From Lachnospiraceae bacterium (GTDB lineage Bacteria > Bacillota > Clostridia > Lachnospirales > Lachnospiraceae): a stretch of 64,000 nt of DNA. The first letter of the stretch is position 1. Each line of letters begins with the position of its first letter. Below, piece by piece: positions 42,268 through 51,607 of the stretch. Under the pieces are notes generated by a model, which did no database searches, was not told the DNA's origin, and was given only the letters and a program-made list of their open reading frames with translations. The DNA is taken from NCBI GenBank assembly GCA_900766915.1, contig CAAFXE010000257.1:1-64000 (forward strand). Direction: 5' to 3'. A program made the position numbers and the translations under genes.

Positions 42268-42304
42268 CTCTGTAAAAAACAAGGGAAGAGTATATACTCT
42301 TCCC
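42268..42304 (-). terminator. yajC terminator
   Basis: Perfect palindrome GGGAAGAGTAT / ATACTCTTCCC (42283-42304), followed on the minus strand by TTGTTTTTTA. Confidence 0.82.
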
Positions 42305-42313
42305 CCTGATCAT

Positions 42314-42610
42314 TTATTCTGCTTTTTCCACTTCTGCAATAGCTTCTTTTTTCATCGGAATACGGCAGTTTTTGTTGTTTCCAAATTCCACAATGACATC
42401 TTCGTCTGTGATATCAATGATAATTCCGTAAAATCCGCTGGTAGTCACTACCGCATCACCTACTGCCATATCTGCAAGCATTGCAGCTACTCTTTTCTGT
42501 TCTTTCTTCTGCGGTCTGATAGCCACAAAATACATAAATGCACCAAAGATTACGATATATACGATCATAATGGTCCATGATCCTGCAGTGGATGTTGCTA
42601 ATAAATTCAT
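42314..42610 (-). CDS. yajC: preprotein translocase subunit YajC
   Basis: Small accessory membrane protein of the Sec translocon (partner of SecDF). 98 residues with one N-terminal transmembrane helix (about 13-32, WTIMIVYIVIFGAFMYFVAI) followed by RPQKKEQKR and a cytoplasmic SH3-like domain. It is monocistronic here, flanked by its own promoter (42679-42707) and terminator, separate from secDF or tgt. Confidence 0.92.
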   Translation of the reverse strand: MNLLATSTAGSWTIMIVYIVIFGAFMYFVAIRPQKKEQKRVAAMLADMAVGDAVVTTSGFYGIIIDITDEDVIVEFGNNKNCRIPMKKEAIAEVEKAE

Positions 42611-42678
42611 AATGTTTCCTCCATATTTACAATACTCATCTCTTTCAGATGTGTCTTACACACAACCGGACTTTTAAC

Positions 42679-42707
42679 ATTCTACCTCACAAACCAAAAT
42701 TCGGCAA
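42679..42707 (-). promoter_or_regulatory. yajC promoter
   Basis: On the minus strand TTGCCG (42707-42702), 17-bp spacer and TAGAAT (42684-42679). Confidence 0.6.
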
Positions 42708-42739
42708 GTGGTTTCACCATTTTCTATTCAAAAATCCCT

Positions 42740-45322
42740 TTAAACCGCACCATTCCAGACACAGCAGCTTCCCTTCTTTTCCTTTTTTGCAGCATAAAGA
42801 GCTTTATCTGCAAAGTCAACCAATCTGATGGACGGCTTCATATCTGCCTTGCAAAGCACAATTCCTCCGGAACAGGAATAAGGCATCTTCCTGCTGTCAT
42901 ATAACTCCCGGAAACGTTCACAGATCTTTTCCCCTTTTTTTAATGCAGACTCTTCATCGGCCAGATGCTTTAGGATCACAACAAATTCATCCCCGCCATA
43001 ACGACACTGGATATCCTCTGAACGGGTCTCCCTGCGCAGAAGATTGGCAAAATCCTGGATATGACGATCTCCCTCGTCGTGCCCAAACTGATCATTGATG
43101 TCCTTTAAGTTATCAAGATCGAAAAGATAGAGTGCAAAAGGCAGGTCCTCCCTGCTTAAAGATTCCATGGCAGTCTGAAATCCCCGTCTGTTTAATAAGC
43201 CGGTCAGATAATCCCTGTTGGCTTCATCCTGCAGGGTATTTTCCCGCTCCTGAGCTGAAGAAATTTCTACCAGTCTTGTAATTCTCCTGATGAGATCCGC
43301 CTGGGGATGGCATCTGCAGATAAAATCATCCGCATCCTGAGCCAGAGGATATTGATCCATGACCTCGCCTCTTGGTACCATTGCCAGCACTGGGATTTTC
43401 CAAAACAATGGATTTTTATGAAGGAAGCTCATGAGGGATTCAGCCCCTTTCCCTGGAAGTGACATACTTAAAATCACTGCGGAAACACCATTTCCTTCCT
43501 CGGATTTTAAGATCTCAAGAGCAGTATCTGCGTCAGACGCTTCTAACACCTGATACCTTCCTTCTAAGTTTGCACTGACCAGTTCTCTGTAGGCAGCATT
43601 TTCATCTGCCAACAGAATGGTTCTCATGAAAGCTTCTTCCCGCTGTGCCTGTAAAGAATATTCTACCTGGCAGGAAGATGCAGATTTTAACATTTCCTCG
43701 AATTCTGCTGTTGGCATTGGCTTTGCGAAATAATATCCCTGTACATAGTCACAGCCCATCTCTCTTAAGCGTTCTACCTGTTCTCTTGTTTCCACACCTT
43801 CAGCCACTACACGAAGGTTCATCCAGTGAGCCAGTCTGACGATAAAGCGAAGAATACTCTCCTTCTCTGATTTTTTCATTTCATTCTGGATAAATTTCAT
43901 ATCAAGCTTTAAGATATCAAGCTTCATCTGGTTCAGCATATTTAAGGAAGAATATCCGCTTCCAAAATCATCCATTTCTATGATAAAGCCCAGACTTTTC
44001 AGCTGTTCTACTGTGGTAAGGATCTGGTTTGGATTTTCCGCATAGGCGCTCTCCGTGATTTCAAGATGCAGGTAAGCCGGCTCAATGCCGTACTTTTCTA
44101 CAAGACTCACAAATTTTTCTACCAGGTCAGCCTTATAAACGTCTGCCCGTGATACGTTAACCGATACAGGAATCAGCGGGTATCCCTTTTCTTTCCATTC
44201 CTTCATCTTCGCACATACTTCTTCCCAGACATACTGGTCAAGACGGGGAATAAAACCGTTTTTCTCAAACAATGGGATAAACTCTCCCGGAGACATAAAG
44301 CCCCATTCCGGATGGATCCAGCGAACCAAAGCCTCCGCACCTGCCATACGGTTGTCATTGAGGCTGTACTTAGGCTGCAGATAAACAATGAACTGTTTTT
44401 CCAACAATGCAGTTTCCATGACATCAGTGATTGCCTTTTCCCTGAGAAGCCTGCTTCTCATCTGATCATCGTAAACTGCAAAATGACAGTTGTACTGCCC
44501 CTTAACGCTGTCAGCCGCCAGCTGGGCACGGTCACACATCTGCTCCACCGGAACAGTTCTGTCTTTGATCTCGTAGACGCCCCACTTCATAACCACATTT
44601 TTTTCTTTTACGATCTCTGCCATATTTGCAGTAAGCCTGTCATTGACCTCAAGCCTTCTCTCCTGCAGCCAGATGAACCGGTCAGCACCGAGACGACCGC
44701 AAAGCACGGCCTTTCCCATACCATCTATGATAAGACGTGCTACTTTTTTCAGAAGGAGATCCCCTTCTTTTGTTCCAAAGGCATCATTATATAATTTAAA
44801 GTTCTCCACATTGGAGCATACAATATTATATTCTGTATCCGGTTTTTCCAGCAGACGATCCCGCACTCTCCGGTAGAAAAATTCTTTACTGTAGACCCCT
44901 GTGAGCCTGTCATACTGAAACTGATTGACGATACTCGCATTTTCTCTGAGTTTTATGATGCTGGCAACACGATGAAGAAGTACCTGAGGACGATAGGGCT
45001 TTGGCACAAAATCCGTAGCACCATGCGTCAATGCCTTTAGCTCATCCTCTTCACTATCCTTCTGGGTCATGACGATCACAGGAACCAATGCCAGCTCCTC
45101 ATCCTTTTGTACCTCTTTAAGGAAAGCAAATCCGTCCATGACCGGCATCATTACATCTAAAAGAATGAGAGAAATGCTGTCCTTGTATTTTTTCAGGATT
45201 TCAAGCCCTTCCAGCCCGTTTTCTGCCTCCAGCACCTGATAGGTTTCGGAAAGGATCTCCTTTAGGATCTCTCTGTTAATTTCATTATCCTCTATCACCA
45301 AAATCTGCTTCTTTGGTATCAT
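42740..45322 (-). CDS. c-di-GMP turnover protein, REC-GGDEF*-EAL-REC*-GGDEF
   Basis: An 860-residue soluble regulator from ATG at 45322 (AGAGGA upstream). Domain order: receiver (1-125, phosphoacceptor Asp in LILLDVMMPVMDG); degenerate GGDEF (about 130-295, GRLGADRF instead of GGDEF); EAL phosphodiesterase (about 300-555: EALVRW, NVSRAD, EITESAY, MDDFGSGY, KLDMKF and AEGVET all intact); second receiver (about 565-690, with Ser replacing the Asp in VILSMSLPG); and an intact GGDEF (about 705-855, YGGDEFVVIL). It likely both makes and breaks c-di-GMP, controlled by an orphan receiver; no histidine kinase is adjacent. It is alone on its transcript. Confidence 0.9.
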   Translation of the reverse strand: MIPKKQILVIEDNEINREILKEILSETYQVLEAENGLEGLEILKKYKDSISLILLDVMMPVMDGFAFLKEVQKDEELALVPVIVMTQKDSEEDELKALTHGATDFVPKPYRPQVLLHRVASIIKLRENASIVNQFQYDRLTGVYSKEFFYRRVRDRLLEKPDTEYNIVCSNVENFKLYNDAFGTKEGDLLLKKVARLIIDGMGKAVLCGRLGADRFIWLQERRLEVNDRLTANMAEIVKEKNVVMKWGVYEIKDRTVPVEQMCDRAQLAADSVKGQYNCHFAVYDDQMRSRLLREKAITDVMETALLEKQFIVYLQPKYSLNDNRMAGAEALVRWIHPEWGFMSPGEFIPLFEKNGFIPRLDQYVWEEVCAKMKEWKEKGYPLIPVSVNVSRADVYKADLVEKFVSLVEKYGIEPAYLHLEITESAYAENPNQILTTVEQLKSLGFIIEMDDFGSGYSSLNMLNQMKLDILKLDMKFIQNEMKKSEKESILRFIVRLAHWMNLRVVAEGVETREQVERLREMGCDYVQGYYFAKPMPTAEFEEMLKSASSCQVEYSLQAQREEAFMRTILLADENAAYRELVSANLEGRYQVLEASDADTALEILKSEEGNGVSAVILSMSLPGKGAESLMSFLHKNPLFWKIPVLAMVPRGEVMDQYPLAQDADDFICRCHPQADLIRRITRLVEISSAQERENTLQDEANRDYLTGLLNRRGFQTAMESLSREDLPFALYLFDLDNLKDINDQFGHDEGDRHIQDFANLLRRETRSEDIQCRYGGDEFVVILKHLADEESALKKGEKICERFRELYDSRKMPYSCSGGIVLCKADMKPSIRLVDFADKALYAAKKEKKGSCCVWNGAV

Positions 45323-45474
45323 ACTGCATATCCTCTTATGTTTTTTCTTTAGTATTCCCATGTAAAATCGACACGTAATTAATTGATTTTACCATATCTT
45401 TTCTGTAAAAAACAAGGGGTTTTTACAGAAATAAAAGAGTCGGGTTCATTCGTGGGGACAGGTGCCTTGAATCG

Positions 45475-45500
45475 AAAAAAGAAGTGCCAATTTGACACTC
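45475..45500 (-). terminator. weak terminator of the NlpC/P60 gene
   Basis: AGTGCC (45483-45488) and GACACT-type arm (45494-45499) form a 6-bp stem with one G-T pair, followed by CTTTTTTCG on the minus strand. Confidence 0.55.
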
Positions 45501-45514
45501 CTGAAGGTTACTGT

Positions 45515-46351
45515 TTATAAAACTCTCGCTGCTCTGGTCGGTGTATTGTAATACATACTGGATATGACAATTCCCGTATTGGCACTCTGTGCATGAACGA
45601 TCTGACCATTACCGATATAGATTGCTACATGGTGAATATTGCTGCCGCCGTAAAATACCAGGTCCCCCGGCTGAATCTCAGACAGATCGATTTTTTCTCC
45701 GCAATGTGCCTGAGACTTGGAAGAATGGGGGAGGGAAATTCCATATTTCGAAAAGACAGACATGGTAAAACCGGAACAATCCGCTCCTTTGGTAAGGCTT
45801 GTGCCTCCCCACCGATAGGGATTCCCTACAAACTGTTTTGCATATTCACAAACTTCCATCTGAATATCTGTGACACCTTTCCCGTAACGGTATTCCATAA
45901 TGGTTAATGCTGTTTCCAGTTCCTGTCCCTGTGTCTGAAGTTCCTGTGCCCTTTCGTTGGCCTTTGCACCCACCAAAAGATAGTCACTGTTGATATATCC
46001 TTTGACTTCTCCGGATTCAATTTCACACCATCCGTCTTCCATAGCTACCACCTCACAGATGGCATCTTTTCTGATCTTTCCTACAATTTCGGAATCTGTG
46101 TTCATTGCTTCACGGATATTGATATAGCCGCTGTCTGCTGTGACAACACCCAAAAGTGTATATCCATCTACGATGGATGGTGCAAGTGCCGCTGCCAGAA
46201 CCATTTCGTCCTCCACCTGACTCATGGTCACCGCAACGCCTCCGCTGACCAGCTCTGATAACTCCGCTGCCTCTGCCATCATGGACGGAAACACCATAGC
46301 TCCGGTAACTGTCAGAAGAAGTACTGTATTTCTTATGGTTTTCAAATTCAT
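45515..46351 (-). CDS. secreted SH3-NlpC/P60 peptidoglycan hydrolase
   Basis: A 278-residue cell-wall endopeptidase that cuts peptide stems of peptidoglycan. From ATG at 46351 (GGAG 8 bp upstream). Signal peptide with a probable cleavage at AEAAE (near 29-30), SH3b domain (about 70-130, SGYINIREAMNTDSEIVG), a short coiled linker and a C-terminal NlpC/P60 domain with the catalytic cysteine in GADCSGFTMSVF (about 188), His in PGDLVFYGGSNIHHVAIYIG (about 240) and His in NGQIVHAQS. Domain order and motifs are complete. Monocistronic. Confidence 0.92.
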   Translation of the reverse strand: MNLKTIRNTVLLLTVTGAMVFPSMMAEAAELSELVSGGVAVTMSQVEDEMVLAAALAPSIVDGYTLLGVVTADSGYINIREAMNTDSEIVGKIRKDAICEVVAMEDGWCEIESGEVKGYINSDYLLVGAKANERAQELQTQGQELETALTIMEYRYGKGVTDIQMEVCEYAKQFVGNPYRWGGTSLTKGADCSGFTMSVFSKYGISLPHSSKSQAHCGEKIDLSEIQPGDLVFYGGSNIHHVAIYIGNGQIVHAQSANTGIVISSMYYNTPTRAARVL

Positions 46352-46458
46352 TTCTGATTTCTCCATATAATTATTACAATTTTGTTACATTTCATTAAGC
46401 AATTATAACAGAACTCCTTCTTTTGTCAAGGTTGTTTGTAATATTTAACATATTTTCT

Positions 46459-46487
46459 TAAAAAATGAGCAGCCTTGCGGCTGCCCA
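46459..46487 (-). terminator. Na/Pi cotransporter terminator
   Basis: GAGCAGCC / GGCTGCCC with a 4-base loop, followed on the minus strand by ATTTTTTAAG. Confidence 0.82.
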
Positions 46488-46503
46488 CTTTCAATCATTC
46501 TTA

Positions 46504-48303
46504 TTAAAATTTAATTTCTTTTAATGGCACCAGGTACTGGTCTCTTCTGTTTGCCTGTTCAGCAAGGTAAGACTTATCATTGGAGGTATGAAGCTCCTGT
46601 AAGTACAGATGATGGTTTTTCATAATCTCCTCATTGTCCTTAGCCAGCATCAGCATGGCGATATTAGAGCACTGATCCGCAGTACGCTCAAAATAAGTAA
46701 GCATGTCCATAAAGATCAGACCGGAATTAATCGCACAGATTCCCTGGCAAAGTCTTGCAGTATGACGGTCTTTTAAAAGAAGTACCATATCATCAATAAC
46801 TTCCTCTAAAGGCTCAATGCGGTGTATAATATAATCATTGTCGCTCTCAATGGATTCCACGGTCAGACGCAGGATTTCCTGAATGGCATCAAAAAGAATT
46901 GCAAGCTCTTTTTTCGCACTTTCTGAGAATACGATTCCTTCGGCACTGACCTTCTGCGCCATCTCATCAAAGTTGGTAGCATAGTCGCCGATACGCTCCA
47001 CGTCGCGGATGCACTGCATGAGCACGCTGCGCTGACGGTTATCGCTTTCTGCTTCAATATTGGCTGATAATGCGATCAGGTAGTTGTCAGCACGGTCTGT
47101 AAAGGTATCCAGACGTTTTTCATTTTCATTGATCCTTTCTGCACGGTTTTCGTCATAGTTCTCAAACTGTGCCATACTCAGTTCAATATTTTCCTTAGCT
47201 GTCTGAGCCATATGAGCTGCAACCTTTGTCACTTCACCAAGAGCAAGGGCTGGTACACCCATCAATTTCTTGTCTAATGCTGCAAGCTCCGGATAAACAA
47301 CTTCCGGTTCTTCGTCATCTTTTACAAACTTACATGCGATCCATACAAGGATGTTGGTAAACGGAATGAGTACCACTGCTGTTAACAGGTTAAATACTGT
47401 CTGGAAATTTGCAATGCCGCCACTGTCCACAACACTTTCCCAAAGTCCTGCCAGACCGCCTGTTGCACGAATGACAGACATGGCAATCATGAAAAGAATG
47501 GTACCTACCGTATTAAATACAATGTGTACGATACCGGTACGTTTTGCATCCTTGGAGGAACCAATGGAACATACCATTGCCGTTGTTACACAGGTACCAA
47601 GGTTGATACCCATAACGATTGGATATACCAGTTCAAAGGTCATAACTCCTGTGGAAGATAATGCCTGCAGGATACCGACCATCGCGGAGGAGCTCTGTAC
47701 GATTACGGTCAGGATCAAACCTGTAAAGATTCCCAGTACCGGCATATTACTGAAGTAGGATAACACATCTGCAAATGCAGGTGAAGAAGACAAGGGTTCT
47801 ACCGCATCTGTCATGGATAAAAGACCCATGAACAGGATACCAAATCCCATGGCGATCATACCGACATTCTTTAAGGTTTCCTTTTTAATAAACATCAGCA
47901 GGATAATACCGACAATCAATGCTACCGGTGCTAAAAAGTCCGGTTTGAAGAAGGACAGGATCGATCCGCTGCCTGATTCAATGTCCATCAGTCGGATGAT
48001 CTGTGCAGTTACGGTTGTACCGATATTGGCACCCATAACAATGCTGACTGCCTGACGCAGATTTAAGATTCCAGCACCGATGAGACCTACGGTCAGAACG
48101 ATGGTAGCTGTGGAGCTCTGAATGACTGCTGTTACCAGAGCACCTGTGATAACTCCCAAGATTACATTGTGTGTTAATTTACCGAGAACATTTTTTAAAG
48201 CTGTTCCTGAACCCTGCTTTAAGCCGTCGCCCATGATTTCCATTCCGTACAGGAACATTGCAAGTCCACCGAGAAGCTTTACGGCCATCATAATTATGTC
48301 CAT
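46504..48303 (-). CDS. Na/Pi cotransporter family protein with PhoU domain
   Basis: A 599-residue inner-membrane transporter of the NptA/PNaS family, using the sodium gradient to move phosphate (direction in bacteria debated). Two internally repeated transport halves each with a QSS motif (TAVIQSSTATIVLTVG near 57-72 and VIVQSSSAMVGILQA near 196-210), about eight transmembrane segments up to residue 330, and a cytoplasmic PhoU-like helical domain (about 350-560, ERIGDYATNFDEMAQ). Stand-alone unit. Confidence 0.9.
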   Translation of the reverse strand: MDIIMMAVKLLGGLAMFLYGMEIMGDGLKQGSGTALKNVLGKLTHNVILGVITGALVTAVIQSSTATIVLTVGLIGAGILNLRQAVSIVMGANIGTTVTAQIIRLMDIESGSGSILSFFKPDFLAPVALIVGIILLMFIKKETLKNVGMIAMGFGILFMGLLSMTDAVEPLSSSPAFADVLSYFSNMPVLGIFTGLILTVIVQSSSAMVGILQALSSTGVMTFELVYPIVMGINLGTCVTTAMVCSIGSSKDAKRTGIVHIVFNTVGTILFMIAMSVIRATGGLAGLWESVVDSGGIANFQTVFNLLTAVVLIPFTNILVWIACKFVKDDEEPEVVYPELAALDKKLMGVPALALGEVTKVAAHMAQTAKENIELSMAQFENYDENRAERINENEKRLDTFTDRADNYLIALSANIEAESDNRQRSVLMQCIRDVERIGDYATNFDEMAQKVSAEGIVFSESAKKELAILFDAIQEILRLTVESIESDNDYIIHRIEPLEEVIDDMVLLLKDRHTARLCQGICAINSGLIFMDMLTYFERTADQCSNIAMLMLAKDNEEIMKNHHLYLQELHTSNDKSYLAEQANRRDQYLVPLKEIKF

Positions 48304-48344
48304 CGTGTTTTCTCCTTTTTTACTTTCTTTAGTAATTGATTTTC

Positions 48345-48382
48345 AAAAAAAGCGTATGCTGATTATCTTTTCAGCATACGCT
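48345..48382 (-). terminator. terminator of the rimP-to-ribF operon
   Basis: AGCGTATGCTG (48351-48361) and CAGCATACGCT (48372-48382) with a 10-base loop; seven T follow on the minus strand. Confidence 0.85.
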
Positions 48383-48403
48383 TAACATGTATTTTACACC
48401 AAA

Positions 48404-49369
48404 TTAACCTATCTTACAAGTTTTTTTACATTCACTTACAAATTCACTTACAAATTCGCTTACAAATTTACGTCCCCAGGCCGCATCTTTCCCAAGCTGT
48501 GCCTTCAATTCCTCTAAGGATGCAAACTTGTATTCCGGCCTTTCATAGGCGTAGAATTCTACTAAAAGCTCCTTACCGTAAAGGTCACCCTCAAAGTCAA
48601 ACAGGTGGGTTTCCACCCCCTTGGTCTCAATCCCGCTGATGGTAGGTTTCACGCCAATATTGGTGATACCAAAATATTCCTGCCCGTCAAACAATGTTTT
48701 TGTCAGATAAACACCATTGGGGGGAAGGATCTTTTCCTCATCCGGCAAAAGATTAATGGTAGGAATCCCTAAGGTTCTGCCAATTTCATGACCGTGAACC
48801 ACGGTTCCTGACACATAATAGGGATATCCGAGAAGCTTTCGTACGGTTTCCATCTCCCCGGTTTCCAGCATGTATCTTACATAGGTACTGCTGATCACCT
48901 TTTCCTCCAGACATTCTTTTTCGAAGATCTCTACCTGGTATCCGTAAACCTTTCCCAGCTCTTTTAACAGGGCTCCATCACCCTTTCGGTTATGACCGAA
49001 CCGAAAATCCGGTCCCACAGCAATGTATTTTGCATGGAGCTGTTCCACCAGTATCTCCTTCACAAACCGTTCCGGCTCCATACCGATAATCTCCGGTACA
49101 AAAGGACATTCGATCATATAATCGATTCCCATTTTTTCCAGATGATACTCCCGTTCCCTCTCGGTCAGGATCGTTCTTCCTTTTCCATAAGAAATCGTTC
49201 CCGGCATTTTTCCGAAGGTAAATACTACCGCTCCCAGTCCCTGTTCCTTCTTTTCCAGAATCTTTCTCATCAGCTTCTGATGTCCCTTATGGATGCCATC
49301 AAATTTTCCGAGAGTTATGGCACTTTCTTCCGGAATCCGAAAGTCAAGTGTTTCTTTCATAATCTTCAT
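48404..49369 (-). CDS. ribF: bifunctional riboflavin kinase / FAD synthetase
   Basis: Makes FMN from riboflavin, then FAD. 321 residues. FAD-synthetase half: LGKFDGIHKGHQKLM (about 21-35) and the GPDFRFGHNRKGD motif (about 118-130). Riboflavin kinase half (about 185-300): HGHEIGRTLGIPTINLLP with the PTxN-like triad. The C-terminal residues show a repeated F-V-S-E unit (KFVSEFVSEFVSECKK), encoded by near-identical 12-bp repeats at about 48430-48466. The gene overlaps truB by 26 bp, a classical truB-ribF pair. Confidence 0.93.
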   Translation of the reverse strand: MKIMKETLDFRIPEESAITLGKFDGIHKGHQKLMRKILEKKEQGLGAVVFTFGKMPGTISYGKGRTILTEREREYHLEKMGIDYMIECPFVPEIIGMEPERFVKEILVEQLHAKYIAVGPDFRFGHNRKGDGALLKELGKVYGYQVEIFEKECLEEKVISSTYVRYMLETGEMETVRKLLGYPYYVSGTVVHGHEIGRTLGIPTINLLPDEEKILPPNGVYLTKTLFDGQEYFGITNIGVKPTISGIETKGVETHLFDFEGDLYGKELLVEFYAYERPEYKFASLEELKAQLGKDAAWGRKFVSEFVSEFVSECKKTCKIG

Positions 49370-50258
49370 AAAACATTTTTACAGGTTTATAAATTTTTCG
49401 CTCCCCGGAATATTCATAGATTCCGATAAAAGCACCTTTTGAATCATAAACCCGAAGCCTTTCCATATTTGTGGGAAGCTCCGTCTGAAGCATCCTTTTT
49501 TCTACGGGATTTCCATTGTGGACGACCACGTCAAAGACCGGTTTTGTCCACACAGCTGTCCAGTCCTCAAAGAGTTTATCCACAGTAAGGATCCTCTCTT
49601 CTACCCTTCCTTCTTTTGCCAGGGCATCCACTTCTGAAAGCTTGCATGCATCCTCCAGGGTAAACCTGTCCACTCTCGTGCGAAGCAAAGATTCCATACA
49701 GCCCCCACAGCCAAGCATATTTCCGATATCATGGCACAGAGTTCTGATATAGGTTCCCTTAGAGCAGTGGACTCTCATTCGCACTCTCGGAAGAGATATT
49801 TCCAGAATATCAATGGAAAAGATTTTCACATTGCGCGGCTTTCTCTCCACTGTTTTTCCTTCCCTGGCCAGTTCATAGAGTTTCTTTCCCTGAACCTTTA
49901 AGGCAGAATACATCGGAGGAATCTGGGCATATTCTCCCACAAAGGAAGAAATGGCCTCTGTAACCTGTTTCTTATCACATTCCACAGGAAGTTCTTTTAA
50001 GATTTCACCGCTGGTATCCTGGGTATCTGTCTCTACTCCTAACAGGAGCACTGCCTCATAGACCTTATCCTTATCTGTTAAAAGGTCACATACTTTGGTA
50101 GCCCTCCCGATACATACAGGAAGCACCCCTTCCGCATCCGGATCCAGTGTTCCTGTATGACCGATCTTCTTCGTCTTTAAAATACCCCGAAGCTTTGCCA
50201 CCACATCAAAGGATGTAAATCCTTTTTCTTTATATATGTTGATAATTCCACTTTTCAC
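49344..50258 (-). CDS. truB: tRNA pseudouridine(55) synthase
   Basis: Isomerises U55 in the T-loop of tRNAs. 304 residues from a GTG start. Catalytic aspartate in GHTGTLDPDAEGVLPVCIG (Asp about 38), then VKVQGKKLYELAREG-like motif (ALKVQGKKLYELAR at about 115-128). Follows nrnA with 3 bp spacing and overlaps ribF. Confidence 0.95.
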   Translation of the reverse strand: MKSGIINIYKEKGFTSFDVVAKLRGILKTKKIGHTGTLDPDAEGVLPVCIGRATKVCDLLTDKDKVYEAVLLLGVETDTQDTSGEILKELPVECDKKQVTEAISSFVGEYAQIPPMYSALKVQGKKLYELAREGKTVERKPRNVKIFSIDILEISLPRVRMRVHCSKGTYIRTLCHDIGNMLGCGGCMESLLRTRVDRFTLEDACKLSEVDALAKEGRVEERILTVDKLFEDWTAVWTKPVFDVVVHNGNPVEKRMLQTELPTNMERLRVYDSKGAFIGIYEYSGERKIYKPVKMFYEDYERNT

Positions 50259-50261
50259 GCA

Positions 50262-51215
50262 TTACACCTTCAGCTGTACTTCAATCTGTTTTGTCAGATT
50301 ATTTACCACATCATAGAAGTTTCCGGTCATTTCACAGCCTGCAGCCTTAATGTGTCCGCCGCCGCCAAAATAGGATGCCACTTTACTCACATCCACCGGA
50401 CCATTGGAACGTAAGCTGACTTTATATTTATGTGGCTCCAGTTCGTAAAGAAAGATTGCCACCTGCGTTCCTCTCGTGTAGCGAAGCTGACTGACGATTC
50501 CATCCAGTTCTTTTGCTGTCACCTGGAAAAACTCCATTTCTTTGAGCTTCACAGAACCCACAATGATCTTTCCATCCATCAGAAGAATGCTTTCCATCAG
50601 AACCTTTCCAAGCACCTGATTTTGTGCATAGGATTTCTGATAAAAGGTTTCATCGATAAGTCTGTTGGCTTCAATCCCTGTCTCCAGAAGATCTGCTGCC
50701 GCACGAAGTGTCTTTGGTGAAGTATTGGAATACTGAAATACTCCTGTATCATGGGCAATGGCCAGATAAAGACACTGGGCGATGTCTTTGGTCAGATATT
50801 CTTTTCCGATGAGATCATAAAGAACCTCTGAAGTTGCACTGGCATCACTGACGATCAGATTTTCCCCTGCAAAACCGACATTGCTGATATGATGGTCAAT
50901 GACCACTGTTTTTTTCGCGCTGTCAAAATATTTCACAAATTCTCCGTGGCGTCCCTTATCTGCACTGTCCAATGAGAAGCAAATGTCATAAGCTTTATCC
51001 TCAATACAGCTGGTTTCTACTTTATCCGCATTCTTCAGGACAAAAAATTCCGGCAGAAATTTCTGAAGATAAACCTTTACCTCAACCTTTGGAAAATATG
51101 TCACAATATAATTATAAAGCGCCAGACAGGAGCCGATACAGTCGCCATCCGGTCTGATATGACCGATGATGGCTGCTGACTTTACCCCCTGTAAAGATTC
51201 CCTTAAATTAAACAT
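50262..51215 (-). CDS. nrnA: DHH-family phosphoesterase (NrnA-like)
   Basis: Nanoribonuclease / pAp phosphatase that degrades 2- to 5-mer RNAs and 3'-phosphoadenosine-5'-phosphate. 317 residues from ATG at 51215 (AAGGTG upstream, overlapping rbfA's end by 8 bp). DHH domain motifs GHIRPDGDCIGS (about 18-29), LDSADKGRHG and DHHISN (Asp-His-His near 107), and the DHHA1 nucleotide-binding GGGGHIKAAG near 283-292. It lies between rbfA and truB, its usual place in Firmicutes. Confidence 0.9.
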   Translation of the reverse strand: MFNLRESLQGVKSAAIIGHIRPDGDCIGSCLALYNYIVTYFPKVEVKVYLQKFLPEFFVLKNADKVETSCIEDKAYDICFSLDSADKGRHGEFVKYFDSAKKTVVIDHHISNVGFAGENLIVSDASATSEVLYDLIGKEYLTKDIAQCLYLAIAHDTGVFQYSNTSPKTLRAAADLLETGIEANRLIDETFYQKSYAQNQVLGKVLMESILLMDGKIIVGSVKLKEMEFFQVTAKELDGIVSQLRYTRGTQVAIFLYELEPHKYKVSLRSNGPVDVSKVASYFGGGGHIKAAGCEMTGNFYDVVNNLTKQIEVQLKV

Positions 51216-51594
51216 CTGTTTCACCTTCTTGATAATCACCGTCGTTTGCTCTTACATCATCAATTAGTTTTGACATGGTTACACCGTATTCAATAGACTG
51301 ATCTACCACAAACTTAATCTCCGGTGTGTTTCTTAAGTTTACACTTCTGGCCAGTTCCCTTCGGATATAGCCTTCTGCGCTCTTTAAGCCTGCCAGTGTA
51401 TTTTTCTGGGCTTCTTCATCTCCCAGTACACTGATATAGGCTTTTGCAGTTTTCAGATCCGGTGCCACCTCTACCGCAACAACGGTAGTCAGCGGACTGA
51501 TTCTCGGATCCTTGATCTCACTGCGGATAATATTGGAAAGCTCACGCTGAACCTCCATATTAATTCTCGTATTTTTAATACTGTTTTTTCTCAT
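51208..51594 (-). CDS. rbfA: ribosome-binding factor A
   Basis: Late 30S assembly factor binding the 5' region of 16S rRNA. 128 residues; INMEVQRELSNIIRSEIKDPR (core at residues about 10-29), LTTVVAVEVAPDLKTAKAYISVLG and LRNTPEIKFVVDQSIEYG are characteristic KH-like strands. Follows infB by 13 bp and overlaps nrnA. Confidence 0.94.
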   Translation of the reverse strand: MRKNSIKNTRINMEVQRELSNIIRSEIKDPRISPLTTVVAVEVAPDLKTAKAYISVLGDEEAQKNTLAGLKSAEGYIRRELARSVNLRNTPEIKFVVDQSIEYGVTMSKLIDDVRANDGDYQEGETDV

Positions 51595-51607
51595 AAAGCT
51601 TCAACTC

